A stretch of 64,000 bases of DNA, from assembly GCF_036116635.1 (NCBI RefSeq), contig NZ_CP107995.1, positions 7,440,001 through 7,504,000 on the forward strand, written 5' to 3'. Position 1 is the first letter of the stretch. Each line of letters starts with the position of its first letter. A program made the translations under genes and the position numbers. This stretch comes from Amycolatopsis sp. NBC_00345. Lineage in GTDB: Bacteria > Actinomycetota > Actinomycetes > Mycobacteriales > Pseudonocardiaceae. Positions 49,763-58,173 of this stretch are shown here, one piece after another. The notes under the pieces are model-generated. The model saw only the letters and a list, made by a program, of their open reading frames with translations. It was not told the DNA's origin and searched no databases.

Positions 49763-52642
49763 CTACTTGGCCTTGGCGGTACTCGCCTTCTTGGCGGGCG
49801 CCTTCTTGGCCGCAGTCGACTTGGTCGCGGCCGACTTGGTGGCCGCCGACTTCGTCGCTGTCGACTTGGCCGCCGCGGGCTTTCGCGCCGGCGCCTTACG
49901 CTTCGGTGCCGGACCCTTCGCCCGCTTCTCCGCCAGCAGCTCGGCGCCGCGTTCGGCCGTCAGCTCGTCGATGCTGTCGGTCTTCCGCAGCGTCGCGTTG
50001 TACTCGCCGTCGGTCACGTACGGGCCGAAACGGCCGTCCTTGACCACCATCGGCTTACCCGACACCGGGTCGTCGCCGAGTTCCTTCAGCGGCGGCTTCG
50101 CGGTGGCAGAACGGCCACGCTGCTTCGGCTCCGCGTAGATCTTCAGCGCCTCGTCCAGCGTGATCGAGAACAGCTGGTCCTCAGTGGACAGTGAACGCGA
50201 GTCCGTGCCCTTCTTCAGGTACGGCCCGTAACGCCCGTTCTGCGCGGTGATCTCGTCACCCGACTCCGGGTCCTTGCCCACCACGCGCGGCAGCGAAAGC
50301 AGCTTCAGCGCGTCTTCGAGGGTCATGGAGTCGATCGCCATCGACTTGAACAGCGAGCCCGTACGCGGCTTCGGCTGCTTCGCCTTGGCGGCCTTCTTCT
50401 GCGCAGGCGTCGCGTCTTCGGGCAACGGCTCGCCCTCGGGCAGCAGCTCGGTGACGTACGGGCCGAAGCGGCCTTCCTTCGCCACGATCTCGTGCCCGCT
50501 CACCGGGTCGGTGCCCAGCACCCGGCCCTCCTGCGGCGTCGCGAACAGCTTCTCCGCGATCTCCGGGGTCAGCTCGTCCGGCGGCTGGTCCTCGGGCAGG
50601 TTCGCGCGCTGCGACTGACCGTCCACCTCACGCTCGAGGTACGGCCCGTAGCGCCCGACGCGGACGACGACCTTGTGCCCGTCGGCGTCGTTGAACAGCG
50701 GGATCGAGTTGATCTCGCGCGCGTCGATGTCCTCGACGCTGCCGTCGACCAGCTTCTTCAGCCCGCCGAGCCGGCCGATCGAGCCGTCGACGCCCATGTC
50801 GCCGCCGAAGTAGAACTTCGACAGCCACTGCGCGCGCTGCTCGTCGCCGTTGGCGATGCGGTCGAGCTCGTCCTCCATGCCGGCGGTGAAGTCGTAGTCC
50901 ACCAGCCGTTCGAAGTGCCGCTCCATCAGGCCGATCACGGCGAACGCGACCCAGGACGGGACCAGCGCGGAGCCCTTCTTCCACACGTAGCCGCGGTCCT
51001 GGATGGTCTTGACGATCGACGCGTACGTCGACGGCCGCCCGATGCCCAGCTCTTCCATCTTGCTGATCAGGCTGGGCTCGGAGTAGCGCGCCGGCGGCGA
51101 AGTGGTGTGCCCGTCGGCCGACAGGTCGGCCGCGCTCAGGCCCTGGTCCTTGACCAGCACCGGCAGGCGGCTCTGCTTGTCGTCGGCCTCGCCGCCGGTC
51201 TCGGTGTCGACCGCCTCGACGTAGGCCTTCAGGAAGCCCGCGAAGGTGATCGTGCGGCCGGAAGCGGCGAACGTGCACTCCTCGCCGGAGGTCGCGGTGC
51301 CCACGATGCGCACCGACATCGTGGTGCCCTTCGCGTCCGTCATCTGCGACGCGATCGTGCGCTGCCAGACCATCTCGTACAGCCGGAACTCGTCGGAGTC
51401 CAGCTCGCTCGCCACCTGGCCGGGGGTGCGGAAGACCTCGCCCGACGGCCGGATCGCCTCGTGGGCCTCCTGCGCGTTCTTGACCTTGCGCGTGTACTGG
51501 CGCGGCGAAGGCGAGACGTACTCCTTGCCGTACAACTGCGTCGCCTGGCTGCGCGCCGCCGAGATCGCCGTCTCCGACAGCGTCGTCGAGTCGGTACGCA
51601 TATAGGTGATGTAACCGTTCTCGTACAGCTTCTGCGCGACCCGCATCGTGCGCTCGGACGTGAACCGCAGCTTGCGGCCCGCCTCCTGCTGCAGCGTCGA
51701 GGTCATGAACGGCGCGTACGGCTTCCGCGTGTACGGCTTCTCCTCGACGCTGGAGACCTTGAAGTCCCGCTTGCTCAGCGCCTGGGCCAGCGCCTGGGCG
51801 TCGGCCTCGGCCAGCACGCGGATGTCGGCGGACGAGCCCTTGAGCTGGCCGGTCGAGTCGAAGTCGCGGCCGGTCGCCAGGCGCGCGCCGTCGACGGCGA
51901 CGAGCCGGGCCGGGAAGTTCCGCGGCGAAGCCTCCTCGCCGGCATCCATGGTCGCCGAGATGTCCCAGTACGAAGCCGAGGTGAAGCGCATCCGCTCACG
52001 CTCACGCTCCACCACGATCCGGGTCGCCACCGACTGCACGCGGCCCGCCGAGAGCTTCGGCATGACCTTCTTCCACAGCACCGGCGAGACCTCGTAGCCG
52101 TAGAGGCGGTCGAGGATCCGGCGGGTCTCCTGCGCGTCGACGAGGTCGGCGTCCAGTTCCCGGGTGGCACCGGCGGCCGCCAGGATCGCCTGCTCGGTGA
52201 CCTCGTGGAACACCATGCGGCGGACCGGCACCTTGGGCTTGAGCGTCTCGAGGAGGTGCCACGCGATGGCCTCGCCCTCGCGGTCGGGGTCCGTCGCGAG
52301 GTAGAGCTCGTCGACGTCCTTCAGCAGCCCCTTCAGCTCGGTGACCTTGGACTTCTTGTCCGGGGTGACCACGTAGAGCGCCTTGAAGCCGTTGTCGACG
52401 TCGACGCCGAGCCGCGCCCACGCCTCGCCCTTGTACTGGGCCGGGACGTCGGCGGCACCACGGGGCAGGTCGCGGATGTGCCCGACGGACGACTCGACGA
52501 CGTAGTCACTCCCCAGGTATGGGGCGATCTTCCGGGCCTTCGTGGGCGACTCGACGATCACCAGCCGCCGACGCCCGGCGGAGTCCGACCCGGTGCCGTT
52601 CTTCTTGGTCCGTGCTGCCACGCTGCCCTGCTCTCCGCTCAT
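49763..52642 (-). CDS. topA: DNA topoisomerase I
   Basis: Relaxes negative supercoils; essential. The 959-residue protein has a TOPRIM domain starting LVIVESPTKARKI (about 27-39) with DPDREGE at 118-124. SAGRVQS follows, and the active-site motif YITYMRTDST puts catalytic Tyr at 347. Actinobacterial C-terminal repeats of the GRFGPYVT type occur four times without zinc fingers. The tail of about 60 residues is almost entirely Lys/Ala/Pro/Thr/Ser, a DNA-binding feature of actinobacterial TopA (Rv3646c). Confidence 0.97.
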   Translation of the reverse strand: MSGEQGSVAARTKKNGTGSDSAGRRRLVIVESPTKARKIAPYLGSDYVVESSVGHIRDLPRGAADVPAQYKGEAWARLGVDVDNGFKALYVVTPDKKSKVTELKGLLKDVDELYLATDPDREGEAIAWHLLETLKPKVPVRRMVFHEVTEQAILAAAGATRELDADLVDAQETRRILDRLYGYEVSPVLWKKVMPKLSAGRVQSVATRIVVERERERMRFTSASYWDISATMDAGEEASPRNFPARLVAVDGARLATGRDFDSTGQLKGSSADIRVLAEADAQALAQALSKRDFKVSSVEEKPYTRKPYAPFMTSTLQQEAGRKLRFTSERTMRVAQKLYENGYITYMRTDSTTLSETAISAARSQATQLYGKEYVSPSPRQYTRKVKNAQEAHEAIRPSGEVFRTPGQVASELDSDEFRLYEMVWQRTIASQMTDAKGTTMSVRIVGTATSGEECTFAASGRTITFAGFLKAYVEAVDTETGGEADDKQSRLPVLVKDQGLSAADLSADGHTTSPPARYSEPSLISKMEELGIGRPSTYASIVKTIQDRGYVWKKGSALVPSWVAFAVIGLMERHFERLVDYDFTAGMEDELDRIANGDEQRAQWLSKFYFGGDMGVDGSIGRLGGLKKLVDGSVEDIDAREINSIPLFNDADGHKVVVRVGRYGPYLEREVDGQSQRANLPEDQPPDELTPEIAEKLFATPQEGRVLGTDPVSGHEIVAKEGRFGPYVTELLPEGEPLPEDATPAQKKAAKAKQPKPRTGSLFKSMAIDSMTLEDALKLLSLPRVVGKDPESGDEITAQNGRYGPYLKKGTDSRSLSTEDQLFSITLDEALKIYAEPKQRGRSATAKPPLKELGDDPVSGKPMVVKDGRFGPYVTDGEYNATLRKTDSIDELTAERGAELLAEKRAKGPAPKRKAPARKPAAAKSTATKSAATKSAATKSTAAKKAPAKKASTAKAK

Positions 52643-52957
52643 CTCGGCGCCGCCGCCTCGGTGGCGACGACACCATCCCTACCCCTCGACGAGGGGTACT
52701 GCGCCCGCGTCTCGACCTGTCAGTGTGCACGCTCGGAAGAGCGCCACCACGGCTAGGTCGCCTGACACGCCGTTCGGTCCCTGCTCACCGGATCGTCGCT
52801 GACCTCGGTGATGTTTCCTTTCCAGACCTAGCACGTGATGTCCGACACGTGCCGCGCAGGGTATCGCGTAAGCACCTGGATACCCTCCGTTCGACGGTGG
52901 TGGGCCCGAGGTCGACAACGCTTCACTTACTACCTCCTCGAGCCGAAAGGAACCACC
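52643..52957. other. divergent region between topA and protease gene
   Basis: About 315 bp holding the topA promoter on the minus strand and the protease promoter and AAAGGA ribosome site on the plus strand. No gene supported. Confidence 0.5.
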
Positions 52958-53773
52958 ATGACCCGACGTCTCCTCGGCGGTGTGCTTGCCGCGATGGCCG
53001 TCTTCGCCCTGGTCACCGCACCTGAGGCGAGTGCCGCGACCACCACGTTCTCCGGCACGGTGGCCCTGTCCAACTGCTCCGGCTCGGTGGTCAAACCGGC
53101 CGGCACACCCGACACCGCGCCCGCTCTGGTGATGTCGAACGGGCACTGCCTGGAGTCCGGCTTCCCGGATCCCGGCGAAGTCATCACCGGCCAGGCCTCC
53201 ACCCGCACTTTCGACCTACTGTCCTCCGACGGCCAGAGCTCGCTGGGCACCCTCAAGGCGAAGAAGATCATCTACGCCACGATGACCGACACCGACGTGT
53301 CGCTCTACCAGCTGAGCACGACCTACGCCCAGATCAAGCAGCAGTACGGCGTCTCACCGCTCGAGCTGGTCACGACGCACCCGACCGCGAGCACGCACAT
53401 CGACGTGGTCTCGGGTTACTGGAAGAAGATCTACTCCTGCTCGATCGACGGGTTCGTGCACGAGCTGCACGAGAACGGCTGGGTCTGGAAGGACTCCATC
53501 CGCTACACGCCGGAGTGCAAGACCATCGGCGGCACCTCGGGCTCGCCGATCGTCGAGACCGCGACCGGCAAGGTCATCGGCATCAACAACACGGCGAACG
53601 AGGACGGCGAAAGCTGCACGCTGAACAACCCGTGCGAGGTCGACGAGTCCGGCAACGTCACCGTGCACCCCGACACCAAGTACGGCGAGGAGACCTACGG
53701 TATTCCCGCCTGCCTGAGCCCGGCGAACGAAATCGCGCTCGACCAGGCCGGCTGCACCCTGCCCAAGCCCTAG
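52958..53773 (+). CDS. secreted trypsin-like serine protease
   Basis: The 271-residue protein has a signal peptide (MTRRLLGGVLAAMAVFALVTAPEASA). It has a chymotrypsin-fold catalytic set: His in VMSNGHCLE, Asp in ATMTDTDVSLYQL and Ser in GGTSGSPIV. Cysteines around SNCSG/NGHC, YSCS/PEC, SCTLNNPC and ACL/AGC suggest disulfides in a mature exported protein. The ATG at 52958 is chosen because AAAGGAACC precedes it and the signal peptide begins there. Substrate unknown. Confidence 0.85.
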   Translation: MTRRLLGGVLAAMAVFALVTAPEASAATTTFSGTVALSNCSGSVVKPAGTPDTAPALVMSNGHCLESGFPDPGEVITGQASTRTFDLLSSDGQSSLGTLKAKKIIYATMTDTDVSLYQLSTTYAQIKQQYGVSPLELVTTHPTASTHIDVVSGYWKKIYSCSIDGFVHELHENGWVWKDSIRYTPECKTIGGTSGSPIVETATGKVIGINNTANEDGESCTLNNPCEVDESGNVTVHPDTKYGEETYGIPACLSPANEIALDQAGCTLPKP

Positions 53774-54816
53774 CCGGCCACCCCCAGCAAGTACTGAAGG
53801 GGACTCTCGTCGCTCTGGTCGCGACGCGGGTCCCCTTCGGCGCGTCCAGCGGCCCGGCCCCGGCGGGAGCCCTCGCCGCGCCGGGCCCGGCGGAGGTCGC
53901 TTTCAGCGGGCCCGCGTGAGCCGTTCTGGCCACCCTCGGTGCCGCGATCGCCGCTGTCCTCGGTCCCGCGACCACTCGCGCCGTCGCCTCGTACCCGGTC
54001 ACTCTCGCCCTGTGCATCCGCGACCCGCACGCCATGGCCACCCGCGTCGACGCCACGACGGCCTTCTCCGGCCCCGCTGTCCTTCTCTCCACTCCCCTGG
54101 TCGCCGTCCGCAGCCCCGTCGCGCACAGCGTCCTCAGCGCAGTCCTCCGACGTCCTGAGGCCGCTTTCCCGGTCGGGACTCAGGTCAGGTTTCAGGTCGC
54201 GGCTGAGGTCGGGCCACGCCGCCTCGGCCCCGTCGGGCGGCTCGCCGATCAGCTCGACCAGGCTGTCCAGCCGGCGGCGGCCGTTCACGCGGACCGCGGG
54301 TGCCTCCGCCTTCGGCCCGAGCAGCCGGGCGTGGACGCCCAGCGGGGCCAGCGCCGCGAGCAGGCCCTCGTGCATGTGCGGCGCCAGCGGGTCGACGCCC
54401 AGCAGGTAGCCCGACGGCCCCTGCCGTCCGCTCGCCAGCGCCCACATCCGCAGCATCGCGCCGCTCAGGCGGAAGCCGTCCGGGACCGCCTTGCCCGAAT
54501 CGTCCTCCGCCGGGCCGGTGCGGCCCGCCCGCAGCCACCGCAGCGCCAGCGGCAGGAGGTCGACGCGGAAGGACGTGCGCACCTGCGGACTGCCGCATTC
54601 GGCCACGGCGACCTGCGCGTCCGCGCCCCGGCGACGGCACTCCCGCGCCAGCACACGGGCGCGCCACGGCTCCTCGACCACCACCGACAGCCGTGCCGCC
54701 GTGCGCCCGAAGCCGGTGATCTGCCCCTGGCAGCACAACAGCCCGGCCAGGTCCGGGAGCCCCGGGCCGCTGGCCTCGGCCGAGAACAGCGAGATCGTCC
54801 GATCCACGCCGATCAT
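53770..54816 (-). CDS. WhiA/LAGLIDADG-like protein behind an SOS box
   Basis: From ATG 54816 the 348-residue protein begins MIGVDRTISLFSAEASG. Residues about 50-200 include WRARVLARECRRRG, FRLSGAMLRMWALASGRQGPSGYLLGVDP and GLLAALAPLGVHARLLGPK...VRVNGRRRLDSLVELIGEPP, reminiscent of the two-part LAGLIDADG-like fold of WhiA, without WhiA's C-terminal helix-turn-helix. The last 140 residues are highly charged low complexity (Arg/Asp/Gly/Ser). Position downstream of topA could make it the Rv3647c counterpart. A near-perfect SOS box lies directly before the ATG. Family call tentative. Confidence 0.55.
   Translation of the reverse strand: MIGVDRTISLFSAEASGPGLPDLAGLLCCQGQITGFGRTAARLSVVVEEPWRARVLARECRRRGADAQVAVAECGSPQVRTSFRVDLLPLALRWLRAGRTGPAEDDSGKAVPDGFRLSGAMLRMWALASGRQGPSGYLLGVDPLAPHMHEGLLAALAPLGVHARLLGPKAEAPAVRVNGRRRLDSLVELIGEPPDGAEAAWPDLSRDLKPDLSPDRESGLRTSEDCAEDAVRDGAADGDQGSGEKDSGAGEGRRGVDAGGHGVRVADAQGESDRVRGDGASGRGTEDSGDRGTEGGQNGSRGPAESDLRRARRGEGSRRGRAAGRAEGDPRRDQSDESPLQYLLGVAG
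53796..53838. terminator. hairpin at the convergent end of protease and WhiA-like genes
   Basis: GAAGGGGACTCTCGTCGC pairs imperfectly with GCGACGCGGGTCCCCTTC around a 7-nt loop just past the protease stop. It lies within the last codons of the opposite gene. Confidence 0.6.
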
Positions 54817-54818
54817 GA

Positions 54819-54834
54819 TAGAACACAAGTTCGA
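54819..54834 (-). promoter_or_regulatory. SOS (LexA) box before the WhiA-like gene
   Basis: Minus strand TCGAAC-TTGT-GTTCTA, ending 2 nt before the ATG codon. It has the same core and spacer as the box at 48486-48501. Binding there would block transcription or initiation. Confidence 0.65.
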
Positions 54835-54878
54835 TTGGACGCGAGGGTCGCGTGGCGGTTTTTCGCCGGAAGAGTGAC

Positions 54879-55466
54879 TTACTGGGGAGCCGGCGGCACG
54901 ACGAGCTGCTGGCAGCCGGGCGCGCGTTTGCCCGCCGCGCTCAGCTCCGGCGTCGCGTCGAGGGCCTTGAGCAGGTCGAGCTGCCCGACTTCGTCGAGTG
55001 TGCTGCGGGCGTCGCCGAGCGCGGCCCTGGTCGCGGCCGTGTCCCGCGCCGAATCGATCCGCTGCCGCACGTCGTCGGCGCGCTGCCGTACAGAGGCGAA
55101 GTCGTGTAACAACTCCCCGCGCGCCTGCTCGTCCCCGGCGAGCGGCGGCGGGCCGAGCCGGTCGAGCCCGGCCACGGTCTCGTCGATCCCGCCGACCACG
55201 GACGTGAGCAGCCGGCTGGACGTCAGGGACGCCTGCTGCGGCGAGGTGGGGTCGATGGTCGGCAGGTTCGAGAGCGTTCGCACGAGGTGCGTCACCGCTC
55301 CGCAGTAGCCGTCGGCCCATCTGGCGGCCGGGTCGATCTGGCTCGAGGTGTCCGCCTGGCCGCCCTGGCGCGCCTGCGGAGACACCGGCGGCTGCTGCCC
55401 GCAGCCGGCGAGGCCGATCCCGATACCCGTTGCCAGCGCGGCAAGAACGGTCAACCGCGGCCGCAC
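54879..55466 (-). CDS. putative lipoprotein with helical mature domain
   Basis: The 195-residue protein starts at a GTG 7 nt after GGAGG. Signal peptide VRPRLTVLAALATGIGIGLAGC has a lipobox at residues 19-22. The mature region is mostly helical (YCGAVTHLVRTLSNLPTID, VRQRADDVRQRIDSARDTAATRAALGDARSTLDEVG) with a Cys near each end (YCG, PGCQQL). No family named. Confidence 0.75.
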   Translation of the reverse strand: MRPRLTVLAALATGIGIGLAGCGQQPPVSPQARQGGQADTSSQIDPAARWADGYCGAVTHLVRTLSNLPTIDPTSPQQASLTSSRLLTSVVGGIDETVAGLDRLGPPPLAGDEQARGELLHDFASVRQRADDVRQRIDSARDTAATRAALGDARSTLDEVGQLDLLKALDATPELSAAGKRAPGCQQLVVPPAPQ

Positions 55467-55573
55467 CCGCACACCTCCTGCCAGTCGAACTCCCGGTTCC
55501 CCCGACGGTACCGATCCGAGAATCATTCGCAAGTCTTCGACCACAGTTCGGGAAGAAGTTTCCAACCACGAAA

Positions 55574-55608
55574 CCGGGCCCGGCACGCTGTGCGCGTACC
55601 GGGCCCGG
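55574..55608 (-). terminator. hppA terminator
   Basis: CCGGGCCCGG (55574-55583) and CCGGGCCCGG (55599-55608) pair around a 15-nt loop, 20 bp after the hppA stop. Confidence 0.6.
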
Positions 55609-55628
55609 GTGGATTCAGCCGTGACAGG

Positions 55629-57890
55629 TCAGGCTTTCGCCTCCGCCGGGGTGTCGGCGATCACCGTGCCGCGGCGCTTGGACACCACGATCGCGACGAC
55701 GATCACCGCCACCGAGACCAGCGCGATCACGATGCGCCACGTGGTGTTGGCGCCACCGCCCAGCGTCAGGCTGACGACCGCGGGCGCGATCAGCACCGAG
55801 ACCAGGTTCATCACCTTGATCAGCGGGTTGATGGCCGGGCCGGCGGTGTCCTTGAACGGGTCGCCGACGGTGTCACCGATGATGGTGGCCTCGTGCGCGG
55901 CCGAGCCCTTGCCGCCGTGGTTGCCGTCCTCGACGAGCTTCTTGGCGTTGTCCCAGGCACCACCGGAGTTGGCCAGGAAGATCGCCATCAGCGTGCCGGT
56001 CGCGATCGCGCCGGCCAGGTAGCCGGCGAGCGCGCCGGTGCCGAGGCCGAAGCCCACGGCGATCGGGGCGAACACCGCGAGCAGGCCCGGCGTGGCGAGC
56101 TCACGCAGCGAGTCGCGCGTGACGATGTCCACGACCTTGCCGTACTCCGGCCGCGTGGTGCCCTCCATGATGCCCGCGATCTCGCGGAACTGGCGGCGCA
56201 CTTCCTGCACCACCGCGCCGGCCGCACGCGAAACCGCGTTGACGGCCAAGCCCGAGAACAGGAACACCACGGCCGCGCCGACGATGACGCCGACCAGCGT
56301 GGACGGGTTGACGATGTTCGCGACGAACTCGCCGGTACCGCCGACCGCCTTCGTGATCGCGTCCGAATAGGACCCGAACAGCGCTGTGGCCGCGAGGACC
56401 GCGGTGGCGATCGCGATGCCCTTGGTGATGGCCTTGGTGGTGTTGCCCACCGCGTCCAGCTCCGTGAGGATCTGCGCGGCCTTCTCGTCGACGTCGCCCG
56501 ACATCTCGGCGATGCCCTGCGCGTTGTCGGAGACCGGGCCGAAGGTGTCCATCGCGACGATGACGCCGACGGTGGTCAGCAGGCCGGTGCCGGCGAGCGC
56601 GACGGCGAACAGCGCGATGCCGCCACCCAGCAGGTACGCGCCGAAGACCGCCGCGGCGATCACCAGAGCGGTGTACACAGCGGACTCGAAGCCGACCGAG
56701 ATGCCGGACAGGATGACCGTGGCCGCACCGGTTTCCGACGTCTTGCCGACGTCCTGGACCGGCTTGTACTCGGTGCCGGTGTAGTAACCGGTGATCTTCA
56801 GGATGATCGCGGCGAGCACGATGCCGATGATCACGGCGACGGTGGCGATGACCGCGGGGTTGCCGGAGGTGCCGGCGAACTCGGGGCCGAAATCGGCGAA
56901 GCTGCCCGGCAGGTACACGAACGCGGCGATCGCCGACAGCACCGCGGAGATCACCGCGGAGATGTAGAACGAGCGGTTGATCGTGACCAGGCCGCCCTCA
57001 CCGACGCGCGCCTTCGTGATGTAGATGCCGATCACCGCGGTGATCACGCCGATGGCGGGCACGATCAGCGGGAAGATCAGGCCGTGCGCCCCGAACGCGG
57101 AGCTGCCCAGGATCAGTGCGGCGACGAGCATCACGGCGTAGGACTCGAAGAGGTCCGCGGCCATGCCCGCGCAGTCACCGACGTTGTCGCCCACGTTGTC
57201 CGCGATGGTCGCGGCGTTACGCGGGTCGTCCTCCGGGATGCCCTGCTCCACCTTGCCGACCAGGTCCGCGCCGACGTCGGCGGCCTTCGTGAAGATACCG
57301 CCGCCGACACGCATGAACATGGCGATCAGCGCGGCACCGAAACCGAAGCCCTCCAACACCTTCGGGGCCTGGCCGGTGTAGACCAGCACGACGACCGCGG
57401 CACCGAAGAGGCCGAGGCCGACGGTGATCATGCCGACCACGCCGCCGGTGCGGAATGCCACGCGCATCGCGATCTCGCGCCCGCCTTCCTCACGCGACGC
57501 GGCCGCGACGCGCAGGTTCGCCTGCGTCGCCAGCCACATGCCGAGGTAGCCGATGGTGAACGAGAACACCGCGCCGACGAGGAAGAAGACGGAGCGCCCG
57601 ATGCGCTCACTCCAGTCGTCGGCGGGGAGCGCGAACAGCAGCAGGAACACGATCACGCCGAAAACGACCAGCGTGTTTCGCTGCCGCTTGAGGTAAGCGG
57701 CCGCGCCTTCCTGCACTGCCTTGGCGATGTCCTGCATCTTGGCGGTGCCCTGGCCCGCGGCCAGCACCTCCTTGAGCAACACGTAACCGATGGCGAGTGC
57801 GGCAAGGGCGACCACGGCGACCACACCGACGATGGTGTAGCCACCCCCGGTGAGCGTGATGCCGCCCTCCGCGAGGAACTGCCGGGACAT
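55629..57890 (-). CDS. hppA: membrane-bound H+-translocating pyrophosphatase
   Basis: Couples PPi hydrolysis to ion pumping. The 753-residue protein has about 16 membrane segments. It contains GGGIFTKAADVGADLVGKVE (substrate-binding DVGAD), DNVGDNVGDCAGMAADLFESY, and a C-terminal DTVGDPFKDTAGPAINP. The potassium determinant reads GNTTKA (Lys where K+-dependent enzymes have Ala), so a K+-independent proton pump is predicted. It coexists with soluble ppa in this window. Confidence 0.95.
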   Translation of the reverse strand: MSRQFLAEGGITLTGGGYTIVGVVAVVALAALAIGYVLLKEVLAAGQGTAKMQDIAKAVQEGAAAYLKRQRNTLVVFGVIVFLLLFALPADDWSERIGRSVFFLVGAVFSFTIGYLGMWLATQANLRVAAASREEGGREIAMRVAFRTGGVVGMITVGLGLFGAAVVVLVYTGQAPKVLEGFGFGAALIAMFMRVGGGIFTKAADVGADLVGKVEQGIPEDDPRNAATIADNVGDNVGDCAGMAADLFESYAVMLVAALILGSSAFGAHGLIFPLIVPAIGVITAVIGIYITKARVGEGGLVTINRSFYISAVISAVLSAIAAFVYLPGSFADFGPEFAGTSGNPAVIATVAVIIGIVLAAIILKITGYYTGTEYKPVQDVGKTSETGAATVILSGISVGFESAVYTALVIAAAVFGAYLLGGGIALFAVALAGTGLLTTVGVIVAMDTFGPVSDNAQGIAEMSGDVDEKAAQILTELDAVGNTTKAITKGIAIATAVLAATALFGSYSDAITKAVGGTGEFVANIVNPSTLVGVIVGAAVVFLFSGLAVNAVSRAAGAVVQEVRRQFREIAGIMEGTTRPEYGKVVDIVTRDSLRELATPGLLAVFAPIAVGFGLGTGALAGYLAGAIATGTLMAIFLANSGGAWDNAKKLVEDGNHGGKGSAAHEATIIGDTVGDPFKDTAGPAINPLIKVMNLVSVLIAPAVVSLTLGGGANTTWRIVIALVSVAVIVVAIVVSKRRGTVIADTPAEAKA

Positions 57891-58173
57891 TCGTCCTCCT
57901 GGGAACGCCTTTGGCCAGCGCGGGCTCGTCGTCCCCGGCGTGCCTGCGCTGGCATTGGATCTGTACCGAGCGACACGCTAGCCGTGCGGCAATGCACGTC
58001 TCACATGACTCTCGCCACAGACGGTGTGGATTGCGGGAGTGTATTGGTAGTGCTCAGCGGCCCGGCAGGGCGTCCCGGGCACGGTACGTTCCGTGACCTT
58101 GTGTGATTGGTCACTGGATCGATCTCGCTTCCGCCGAACCGGTTCTGTCGGTGCCCTGTGCGAAGCTCTGCGC

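Noticed and set aside
54817..55569. Extending the WhiA-like gene upstream to a 599-codon frame
   Set aside because: The added part is the opposite-frame shadow of the lipoprotein gene and crosses the SOS box; the ATG at 54816 directly after the box is the natural start.
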